Assembly (NCBI GenBank): GCA_025356715.1
Contig: JANXRU010000141.1
Coordinates: 1-5,189, forward strand
Source of the DNA: Bacteroidota bacterium
GTDB lineage: Bacteria; Bacteroidota; Bacteroidia; B-17B0; B-17BO
Length of the DNA stretch: 5,189 bases
Direction of reading: 5' to 3'
Part shown: positions 1 to 5,189 of the stretch, in pieces
Layout: each line of letters starts with the position of its first letter
How positions within the stretch are numbered: position 1 is the first letter of the stretch
The notes under the pieces: model-generated
Databases searched by the model: none
What the model saw: the letters and a program-made list of their open reading frames with translations, nothing else
What the model was told of the DNA's origin: nothing
Position numbers and translations under genes: made by a program

Positions 1-1119
1 TTCTATAGCCGCTGAATTAATAATACGAGCACCACTCATTCCTAAAGGATGGCCTAACGCAATAGCGCCACCATTTGGGTTAATACGAGAATCGTTATCA
101 TCTAATTTCCATTGACGAGTGCAACCCAATGCTTGTGCAGCGAACGCTTCATTCAATTCAATAATATCAATATCATTCCAAGTTAAGCCTGCTTTTTTCA
201 ATGCTAAATTTGCAGCTTCTACTGGGCCTAGTCCCATAATGCGAGGCTCTACACCAACAACAGCACTACTAACAATACGCGCTAAGGGCTGTAAATTATA
301 ATTTCTAATTGCATTCTCGCTTCCTAATAAAATAGCAGCTGCACCATCATTTAATCCAGAAGCATTACCTGCTGTAACCGTTCCTTCTTTTCTAAATGAC
401 GCTTTTAATTTTTGTAAACCTTCTAACGTTGTATTTGGCTTAGCAAATTCATCTGTTTTAAAAATGAGTGCGTCGCCTTTTTTTTGAGGGATTTCAACAG
501 GTATAATTTCTTTGTCGAAACGCCCTGATGCAATTGCTTTCCCAGCCTTCTGCTGACTCCATAATGCAAACGCATCTTGGTCTTCGCGATTTATATTGTG
601 CATTTCCGCTACGTTCTCAGCCGTTTCTCCCATAGCATCCACTCCGTATTGTTCTTTTAATTTTGGATTAATAAAACGCCATCCAAAACTTGTATCAAAT
701 AATTGTTGATCTCTTCCAAATGCAGAACTTGCTTTACTCATTACTAAAGGGCCACGTGTCATATTTTCTACCCCAGATGAAATCATTAAATCAGCATCAC
801 CTAATTGTATATATCGACCAGCATCAGCTGTTGCTGCTAAACCAGAAGCACACAAGCGATTAATCGTTTGTCCAGGAACAGTAACTGGTAAGCCAGCCAT
901 TAACGAAGCCATACGAGCTACGTTACGGTTATCCTCTCCTGCCTGATTGGCGCAACCCATAATTACATCAGTAACTTTGGTCCAATCCACAGATGGATTT
1001 TTTTTCATTAATTCTTTTAAAACTAAAGTAGCTAAATCGTCGGTACGCACTGTAGATAAAGTTCCACCAAAATTACCAATAGCTGTTCTTACTCCGTTTA
1101 TGATATAGGCTTGTTGCAT
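1..1119 (-). CDS. pcaF: 3-oxoadipyl-CoA thiolase (PcaF/PaaJ type), C-terminus beyond window edge
   Basis: Thiolase that cleaves 3-oxoadipyl-CoA with CoA to succinyl-CoA and acetyl-CoA, the last step of phenylacetate (paa) and beta-ketoadipate degradation; cytoplasmic. The 373 visible codons read without interruption from ATG at 1119 to the left edge. Seen: the nucleophilic cysteine in NRLCASG (Cys90), NEAF at residues 323-326, and the GHPLGMSGAR block with catalytic His357. The block CANQAGEDNRNVARMAS (residues 56-72) just before the active-site cysteine is, from memory, characteristic of PcaF/PaaJ rather than general acetyl-CoA acetyltransferases, and the Cys90/His357 spacing fits that family. 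Family members are about 400 residues, so roughly 28 residues, including the second active-site cysteine near the C-terminus, lie outside. The start is firm because the family begins with this xxAYIINGVRTAIG segment. The symbol could equally be paaJ; the Bacteroidota context favours phenylacetate, but no other paa gene is visible. Confidence 0.9.
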   Translation of the reverse strand, partial: MQQAYIINGVRTAIGNFGGTLSTVRTDDLATLVLKELMKKNPSVDWTKVTDVIMGCANQAGEDNRNVARMASLMAGLPVTVPGQTINRLCASGLAATADAGRYIQLGDADLMISSGVENMTRGPLVMSKASSAFGRDQQLFDTSFGWRFINPKLKEQYGVDAMGETAENVAEMHNINREDQDAFALWSQQKAGKAIASGRFDKEIIPVEIPQKKGDALIFKTDEFAKPNTTLEGLQKLKASFRKEGTVTAGNASGLNDGAAAILLGSENAIRNYNLQPLARIVSSAVVGVEPRIMGLGPVEAANLALKKAGLTWNDIDIIELNEAFAAQALGCTRQWKLDDNDSRINPNGGAIALGHPLGMSGARIINSAAIE

Positions 1120-1130
1120 AATAGTTGTTT

Positions 1131-1152
1131 TAAATATAACAATGTAAAAGTA
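1131..1152 (-). promoter_or_regulatory. weak candidate -7 elements for the thiolase gene
   Basis: Read on the minus strand, two octamers match the Bacteroidota -7 consensus TAnnTTTG at all but the last base: TACTTTTA (1152 to 1145) and TATATTTA (1138 to 1131), ending 25 and 11 bases before the thiolase ATG. I found no convincing -33 TTTG at 17-20 bases upstream of either, so which one is used, if any, is uncertain. No Shine-Dalgarno motif precedes the start. Confidence 0.3.
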
Positions 1153-1229
1153 GAAGTAAATTTTTAACTGACCCCTAAAATTGCCTTTTTTATTCGTATA
1201 AATAATGTAACAACCATTGGTATTTTTTT

Positions 1230-1237
1230 TACTTTTG
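1230..1237 (+). promoter_or_regulatory. Bacteroidota -7 promoter element for the ferredoxin gene
   Basis: TACTTTTG is an exact match to TAnnTTTG and ends only 8 bases before the ferredoxin ATG at 1246. In Bacteroidota this element is centred near -7, which would put the transcript start within a few bases of the start codon, giving a nearly leaderless mRNA. No good -33 TTTG is seen at the usual distance (the best TTG, 1217-1219, is too close), so the call rests on the -7 element alone. Confidence 0.45.
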
Positions 1238-1245
1238 TAATTCTT

Positions 1246-1572
1246 ATGACAGACATTAACATCCACGTTCAAAATAACGATCAAACGATTACAACTCTTC
1301 AAGCACCAACCGATATGGGTTTGAGCTTAATGGAATTTCTAAAAGGGAATGATTATGATATTTTAGCTACCTGCGGAGGAATGGCATTATGTGCTACTTG
1401 CCATGTAAGCGTGATAAAAGGGTTTGAAAAACTTCATGAAATTTCGGATGACGAATATGCAATGTTGGATACCTTACCAAATATTACAGATACATCTCGT
1501 TTGGGTTGCCAATTAAAATTAGCTGATAATATGAATGAGATTGTGGTTAAGATTATGGGCGACGGGCATTAG
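1246..1572 (+). CDS. adrenodoxin-type [2Fe-2S] ferredoxin
   Basis: Small soluble electron carrier of 108 residues, a normal length for the family. Cluster ligands are Cys43, Cys49, Cys52 and Cys88 (C-x5-C-x2-C-x35-C), in TCGGMALCATCHV and RLGCQL. The acidic segment between them (HEISDDEYAMLDTL, residues 64-77) and the following TDTSRLGCQ match the adrenodoxin/bacterial Fdx subgroup, where this helix docks redox partners; the plant-type spacing C-x4-C-x2-C is absent. The start at 1246 gives the expected short beta-strand lead (INIHVQ), and no Shine-Dalgarno motif is present. It is transcribed away from the thiolase gene across a 126-bp spacer and converges on pssA 12 bp downstream, with no obvious terminator between. 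Possible roles are electron supply to an oxygenase or monooxygenase of the neighbouring catabolic pathway, or Fe-S cluster assembly; the sequence does not decide. The family is near certain, the partner unknown. Confidence 0.92.
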   Translation: MTDINIHVQNNDQTITTLQAPTDMGLSLMEFLKGNDYDILATCGGMALCATCHVSVIKGFEKLHEISDDEYAMLDTLPNITDTSRLGCQLKLADNMNEIVVKIMGDGH

Positions 1573-1584
1573 AAGATAATTCTT

Positions 1585-2481
1585 TTATTTAATAAGATTT
1601 TGTCGTCTAACCTTTTGATTATTAATAATACTTAGTAATATGTATATAAGTATAATAATTGAAATTCCAACAAACTGAAAAACTATTAAAGACAACAAAC
1701 TTAATCCTAAAAAAACGAAACGAATTTCATTATCTTTCCATTTAAAATGTTTGAATTTAAGGGCAAATAAAGGAATTTCAGAAACAAGAAGTGTACTTAA
1801 GAGTATAGATAAAAAACATAAAAAATAGGTATTAAAAATTATTAAACCCAAATTAAGTAAACCTGTATCTATAAAAGACAATGGTGTATTTGTCACAGGC
1901 ATTACATCTAAATCATAAGTATTTCCTCTTTGAAGAGCATGACGAACATAATTCAACGCCATATTGGAATGACTTGTGAAATTATAGGCAAGAATTATCG
2001 AACAAATAAATATAGCATTTGCTGGAGTTGGTAATCCTATAAATGATTCTGATTGTCTTACATCATTATTGAATTTTGCCAATCTTATGCCTGATAAAAC
2101 GGGAATTATCATCGCTAAATATGGCAAATATCCATAATTAAGATGACCAAAATCACAAACGTAATATTCTGGTATATGCGGATGGAAAACGGAATCAGAA
2201 ACATAACTATCTAAACTAAATCTTATTAATTGGAACATTAATACCCCTGGCACTACTCCAAATGTAACCATATCCGCTAAGCTATCTAAATCCTTACCAA
2301 TAGCAGAACTTACCTTTAACATCCGCGCTGCAAACCCATCAAAAAAATCGAAAATAGCTGCTAAGCCTACTAAATAGGCAGCATAAACTAAGTTGCCTTC
2401 AAAAACCTGTACTATGGCTAAACAGCCACACAATAAATTACAACAGGTTATAGCGTTTGGGATATGTTTTTTGATGTTCAT
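1585..2481 (-). CDS. pssA: CDP-diacylglycerol-serine O-phosphatidyltransferase (phosphatidylserine synthase)
   Basis: Integral membrane enzyme that joins CDP-diacylglycerol and L-serine to give phosphatidylserine and CMP, the first committed step to phosphatidylethanolamine. The 298-residue product carries the complete CDP-alcohol phosphatidyltransferase signature DG-x2-AR-x8-G-x3-D-x3-D: Asp48-Gly49, Ala52-Arg53, Gly62, Asp66 and Asp70, with a further Asp at 45. The N-terminus MNIKKHIPNAITCCNLLCG and the later GIRLAKFN and GLPTPANA segments are typical of PssA, separating it from PgsA-type enzymes. About seven hydrophobic segments are visible, near residues 8-26, 30-47, 75-87, 119-132, 155-167, 207-238 and 255-285. 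Two polar stretches, roughly 88-118 and 168-206, make it longer than compact PssA proteins. The reading frame continues upstream to an ATG at 2556, but the family N-terminus and a promoter ending 6 bases before 2481 support the shorter start. It is divergent from the transglutaminase-like gene. Confidence 0.93.
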   Translation of the reverse strand: MNIKKHIPNAITCCNLLCGCLAIVQVFEGNLVYAAYLVGLAAIFDFFDGFAARMLKVSSAIGKDLDSLADMVTFGVVPGVLMFQLIRFSLDSYVSDSVFHPHIPEYYVCDFGHLNYGYLPYLAMIIPVLSGIRLAKFNNDVRQSESFIGLPTPANAIFICSIILAYNFTSHSNMALNYVRHALQRGNTYDLDVMPVTNTPLSFIDTGLLNLGLIIFNTYFLCFLSILLSTLLVSEIPLFALKFKHFKWKDNEIRFVFLGLSLLSLIVFQFVGISIIILIYILLSIINNQKVRRQNLIK

Positions 2482-2487
2482 ATACTG

Positions 2488-2516
2488 CAAATGTAAGTAT
2501 TTATTGAGTTTACAAA
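2488..2516 (-). promoter_or_regulatory. Bacteroidota -33/-7 promoter of pssA
   Basis: On the minus strand, TTTG (2516 to 2513) is followed after 17 bases by TACATTTG (2495 to 2488), an exact match to the TTTG / TAnnTTTG pair of the Bacteroidota housekeeping sigma factor. The -7 element ends 6 bases before the ATG at 2481, so the mRNA leader should be only a few bases. This placement also argues against an upstream start at 2556, because transcription would begin inside that extension. Confidence 0.65.
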
Positions 2517-2531
2517 TAATAATTATATTAG
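2504..2531 (+). promoter_or_regulatory. candidate promoter for the transglutaminase-like/GT-C gene pair
   Basis: ATTG (TTG at 2504-2506) followed after 17 bases by TATATTAG (2524-2531), which has one mismatch to TAnnTTTG. The geometry equals that of the pssA promoter on the other strand, and the leader to the ATG at 2555 would be about 20 bases. Both elements deviate from consensus and the region is A/T-rich, so chance is a real possibility. Confidence 0.35.
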
Positions 2532-2554
2532 ATAAAAAATTGCCTGAAATTACC

Positions 2555-3802
2555 ATGTCATCTAAACTACAAAAACGCTTTAATGCATTAGTATTAATAG
2601 TATTATTCTCAATAAATTGTTGGATATATATACACCGAGATAATGGTTACGCTTATACATCCTATTTAAACCAAAATCAATTATACACCATTTCCGAAAA
2701 TCCACATATTACAGGATTTACAATAAAAGGTCGAGATAGTTTAGAAATAAAACTTACACCAAATTCAACTAATTGGCAGTCAATAAATGGTCTTACAAAA
2801 ACAAAATCTCATCCAATTATCGAATTACGAGAAGGCAAACATCTTTACAAATTATATTATAATACCGATACCATTTTTCTTGGATTTGATTTTGTAAGCT
2901 CCACAACTTACAAAAAAAATGGACGAACAAGGGGTTCCGTTATTGAATTATGCTATTCATCTGTACCAACAAATAATGAGGAATTAAACTCTATTAGTCA
3001 TTGGCAGCAAATATCTCCATTTACAACCGAAAAAGAGATTAATGAAGGAAAGCAATTACTAAAAGATAGTTTACATATTAAACAAACTGATAAAGACATA
3101 GATAAAATCGAGAAAATAAGTACTTATATTTTAAGACACCTTGATTCTAACAAAGGTATTCCAATTGATAAAATGGACGAAGTTAGTCCGACACAGAAAT
3201 TTAAATTAGTAAAAACAAAGCAATCAAAAATTTGGTGTGGAAATTTCGCAGACATATTTTCTTTTTACGCAAATTGCATGGGAATAAACACTCGCTTAGT
3301 ATGCTTGGAAGGGAAGATTGGCGATATATACAAGGCAGGGCATAGTTTTAATGAAGCATATATCAAAGAATTAAAACAATGGGTATTCATTGACTTAACA
3401 TCAAACACTATTTTCGCAAAAACATCATCAAATCATTACCTAAATAGTATTGAGTTTTATAACTTATACCAGCTTGCTCCAAAAGAAATTACTACAATCC
3501 GTTTCATTAATGATTCTATCCAATGCGAAAATTTTGAAATAGTCAAATCATTTTACGATGATTACTTTCAATCAAACAATCAATTTGTATTTTATAATCG
3601 CCATCAATTTGAAAACAATACCTATAGTTTATTCTCAAAATTTAAAAGATATATCTTTAAGAACCCAACATTTACTATATTTACAGAAGCTTCAATAATA
3701 AATAACGAAAAATTTTACATTAAACAATTTGCGCTTTTTGCATTGTTTTCATTTTTAACCTATTTGCTAATCAGTTCTTTAATTTTAAAACGCAAGCAAT
3801 AA
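2555..3802 (+). CDS. membrane-anchored transglutaminase-like (Cys-His-Asp) protein
   Basis: A 415-residue protein of unknown substrate. Residues about 10-26 (ALVLIVLFSINCWIYI) form an N-terminal membrane segment or uncleaved signal anchor, and residues about 390-411 form a second one, followed by a basic tail LKRKQ. The part between should be periplasmic. Residues 30-150 are polar and probably mostly beta strand, of no family I recognise; 160-225 are helical and charged. Residues 225-285 look like a transglutaminase-like core with an intact triad: Cys228 in WCGNFA, His263 in GHSFNEAYI, Asp280 in FIDLT. In bacteria this fold is commonly a peptidase or amidase, so protein cross-linking should not be assumed. 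ATG 2555 was chosen because it directly precedes the membrane segment; the frame is open up to 2393, but that stretch lies opposite pssA. It is followed after 7 bp by the GT-C-like gene, suggesting one transcript. Base composition is A/T-rich like its partner. Confidence 0.8.
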   Translation: MSSKLQKRFNALVLIVLFSINCWIYIHRDNGYAYTSYLNQNQLYTISENPHITGFTIKGRDSLEIKLTPNSTNWQSINGLTKTKSHPIIELREGKHLYKLYYNTDTIFLGFDFVSSTTYKKNGRTRGSVIELCYSSVPTNNEELNSISHWQQISPFTTEKEINEGKQLLKDSLHIKQTDKDIDKIEKISTYILRHLDSNKGIPIDKMDEVSPTQKFKLVKTKQSKIWCGNFADIFSFYANCMGINTRLVCLEGKIGDIYKAGHSFNEAYIKELKQWVFIDLTSNTIFAKTSSNHYLNSIEFYNLYQLAPKEITTIRFINDSIQCENFEIVKSFYDDYFQSNNQFVFYNRHQFENNTYSLFSKFKRYIFKNPTFTIFTEASIINNEKFYIKQFALFALFSFLTYLLISSLILKRKQ

Positions 3803-3809
3803 TTCGATT

Positions 3810-4952
3810 TTGATTCAGAAATCAACTACACATCACACCAACCTATTTTGGACTTTATTAGTCATACTTCACTTGGCTGTTATGTTTTTTTTATATACTA
3901 GGTTTGGTGTTAATTATTCTAATGAAGGCGCTAAATATTTAGATCAAGCAACTAATTTAATTACCGGAAAGTCCCATTTAACATTCAGATACAGCTCATT
4001 TTACAGTTTCTATGTCCTCTACCTTTCTGCGTTTATATATTTCAAAATCCCACTCATTTTTATTTTCTTATGCACATACGTGCTCAGTTTATTTGCTTAC
4101 AATAAGTTTTACCAATTACTAAAACATTTATTCTCTGTTAATGTTGCAAAAATATGGTTGGCATGTATGTTACTAAGCCCATTGATTCAATATTGGCAAT
4201 TCAATTTGTTTTCAGAAACCTTTTTCATAGCCTTATGTTTATTATATATTCCCATTTTTTTATCTCCAATACAACCATATCGCTTCTTAAAGATTGGACT
4301 TTTAACTATACCACTGCTTCTTTCAAGGCCAAATAGTGTTTTTATAATTGGTATTTCAATTTTAATTTACCTCTATCAACAAAAAGTATTTTCTAAACAA
4401 ACAATCATTTTTGCAAGCTTAATTTTAAGTGTTGTTTTATTTTTTGGTGTTGTATTTTTATTCCCCTTACCGTATCGCGATTTTAGTTTCCAAATTGTCA
4501 GCGGATCAGTTTACTGTGGATTCCCTACCTTTAACTACACAACACTTCCTGAAGGTAATTATACTTTGTGGGAGTGTTATTCATCTATATACCATTCACA
4601 TGGGTTGTGGGAATTAGCCCAATTATTTATAAAAAAGGGATTATCATTTTTTATAACCAGTAGGCCTTACTATTCCTCTTTTCATAATGTATTAAACAGA
4701 GCGCATGATGTCTTTTATGTATTAGGAATCGCTAGCATTTACACTACTTACAAATGGAAACAAAAAGAGTTCTCTTTTTTACTCCTTTTATTATTAATTG
4801 TAGTATTAAATGCATTAATGGTAAGCCTAATATATAACGAATGGAGCGAAAGACATACTGTACAAGTCTTTCCATTTATATTTGTAGGAGCAGCCGTTTC
4901 TATAAATATTATACTACAGAAATTAAAACTAATTTCTAATAGTAATAAATAG
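3810..4952 (+). CDS. polytopic membrane protein resembling GT-C glycosyltransferases, probable non-ATG start
   Basis: A 380-residue protein with about nine or ten hydrophobic segments (near 12-30, 62-78, 80-97, 113-127, 133-150, 159-188, 199-220, 303-313, 321-341, 353-370). The layout recalls GT-C enzymes (ArnT/PMT-like), which transfer sugars from polyprenyl-phosphate donors on the periplasmic side: an acidic residue in the first loop (NEGAKYLDQA, Glu39), a small-residue/Ser-Glu motif before a membrane segment (FSETFF, 135-136), SRPN at 172-175, and ERHTVQVFPF at 347-356 near the end. The large loop 221-302 has two cysteines, Cys236 and Cys256, which could pair. The usual DE/DD pair of active GT-C enzymes is not clear, so activity is unproven. 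No upstream ATG exists in frame: TTG 3810 (or ATT 3807) keeps the whole first membrane segment, whereas ATG 3882 (Met25) would cut it. It lies 7 bp after the transglutaminase-like gene. An undefined hypothetical membrane protein is the alternative. Confidence 0.65.
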   Translation: MIQKSTTHHTNLFWTLLVILHLAVMFFLYTRFGVNYSNEGAKYLDQATNLITGKSHLTFRYSSFYSFYVLYLSAFIYFKIPLIFIFLCTYVLSLFAYNKFYQLLKHLFSVNVAKIWLACMLLSPLIQYWQFNLFSETFFIALCLLYIPIFLSPIQPYRFLKIGLLTIPLLLSRPNSVFIIGISILIYLYQQKVFSKQTIIFASLILSVVLFFGVVFLFPLPYRDFSFQIVSGSVYCGFPTFNYTTLPEGNYTLWECYSSIYHSHGLWELAQLFIKKGLSFFITSRPYYSSFHNVLNRAHDVFYVLGIASIYTTYKWKQKEFSFLLLLLLIVVLNALMVSLIYNEWSERHTVQVFPFIFVGAAVSINIILQKLKLISNSNK

Positions 4953-5005
4953 TCCAATCTTATCCTTCTTTTTCTTTAATACTTCCTCAAAAAATTATAA
5001 TTTAG

Positions 5006-5027
5006 CTTAGATTACTGAAGAATTTTT
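5006..5027 (+). terminator. weak Rho-independent terminator candidate after the gene pair
   Basis: CTTAG (5006-5010) and CTGAAG (5015-5020) can pair with one bulged G around the loop ATTA, followed by AATTTTT. The hairpin is short and low in GC, and lies 53 bases after the stop of the GT-C-like gene. An outer A/T-only inverted repeat (4988-4996 with 5021-5028) competes with or extends it. Confidence 0.35.
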
Positions 5028-5100
5028 GTTAATCGTCTTAATAAAAAACAACTTCTAATCTTTGAGTCATTTATATATTTCAATTAACATAAAGCTTATT

Positions 5101-5139
5101 AAAAACTCAATTTACCTCATATTATTAGTAAAATTGGAG
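5101..5139 (-). terminator. weak terminator-like hairpin, oriented leftward
   Basis: CTCAATTTAC (5106-5115) pairs with GTAAAATTGGAG (5128-5139) with two single-base bulges and a 12-base loop. On the minus strand the stem is followed directly by TTTTT (5105 to 5101), as expected for an intrinsic terminator of a leftward gene lying beyond the right edge. The stem is A/T-rich and the downstream gene is not visible, so this is tentative. Confidence 0.3.
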
Positions 5140-5189
5140 CAATATTAAACAGTATTTATCGTTGTAATAACTGCTTGACTATTATTTAA

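Larger units (their letters stand above)
4953..5189. other. A/T-rich intergenic tail without a recognisable gene
   Basis: This stretch of 237 bases after the GT-C-like gene has no convincing coding frame on either strand and no tRNA-like or repeat structure. It holds two weak hairpins, described separately. A TATCGTTG (5157-5164) resembles a -7 element with one mismatch but lacks a well-spaced -33 box. It is probably the 3' flank of the rightward gene pair and possibly of a leftward gene beyond the right edge. Confidence 0.5.

Noticed and set aside
119..301. 60-residue rightward reading frame inside the thiolase gene
   Set aside because: It lies opposite the conserved C-terminal half of the thiolase and has no independent support.
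2393..2554. N-terminal extension of the transglutaminase-like protein by 54 residues
   Set aside because: It would run antisense through the conserved start of pssA; the ATG at 2555 directly precedes a proper membrane anchor.
2482..2556. N-terminal extension of pssA by 25 residues to an ATG at 2556
   Set aside because: The extension lacks family similarity, overlaps the start of the divergent gene, and contains the pssA promoter elements.
4154..4336. Short rightward reading frame within the GT-C-like gene
   Set aside because: It is a frame shadow of a long membrane-protein frame; low-complexity hydrophobic composition explains its openness.
4429..4617. Second short rightward reading frame within the GT-C-like gene
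   Set aside because: It overlaps the same gene in another frame, with no start context or recognisable motif.
4748..4957. 69-residue leftward reading frame over the end of the GT-C-like gene
   Set aside because: It is antisense to the conserved terminal membrane segments and has no promoter element upstream.
4988..5028. CAAAAAATT / AATTTTTG inverted repeat as a protein-binding site
   Set aside because: It consists almost only of A and T in an A/T-rich spacer, so it is expected by chance; noted only as possible support for a terminator.
5157..5164. TATCGTTG as a -7 promoter element for a gene to the right
   Set aside because: It has one mismatch, no well-spaced -33 element, and no gene start is visible in the remaining bases.

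Overview
The window looks like a chromosomal piece of a low-GC Bacteroidota bacterium, most likely Flavobacteriia or a close relative. Three things point there. The sequence is strongly A/T-rich. The genes have A/T-rich upstream sequence with no Shine-Dalgarno motif. Several starts are preceded by the Bacteroidota-type -7 element TAnnTTTG, in one case with a matching -33 TTTG.

Layout, left to right: (1) a leftward 3-oxoadipyl-CoA thiolase (PcaF/PaaJ type) whose last residues run off the left edge; (2) a 126-bp divergent spacer; (3) a rightward adrenodoxin-type [2Fe-2S] ferredoxin; (4) converging on it after only 12 bp, a leftward CDP-diacylglycerol-serine O-phosphatidyltransferase (pssA); (5) a 73-bp divergent spacer with two interleaved promoter candidates; (6) a rightward two-gene unit made of a membrane-anchored transglutaminase-like protein and, 7 bp later, a polytopic membrane protein resembling GT-C glycosyltransferases and apparently starting at a non-ATG codon; (7) a 237-bp A/T-rich tail with no gene but two weak terminator-like hairpins.

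The thiolase belongs to aromatic-acid catabolism (phenylacetate or beta-ketoadipate route), and the ferredoxin may or may not serve the same pathway. PssA makes phosphatidylserine for phosphatidylethanolamine. The transglutaminase-like/GT-C pair is the least understood part. By topology both proteins act at the cytoplasmic membrane facing the periplasm, so envelope or surface-glycan work is plausible, but no substrate can be read from the sequence. I saw no RNA genes, CRISPR arrays, insertion sequences or integration sites. Apart from the undescribed gene pair, this looks like ordinary chromosomal DNA.
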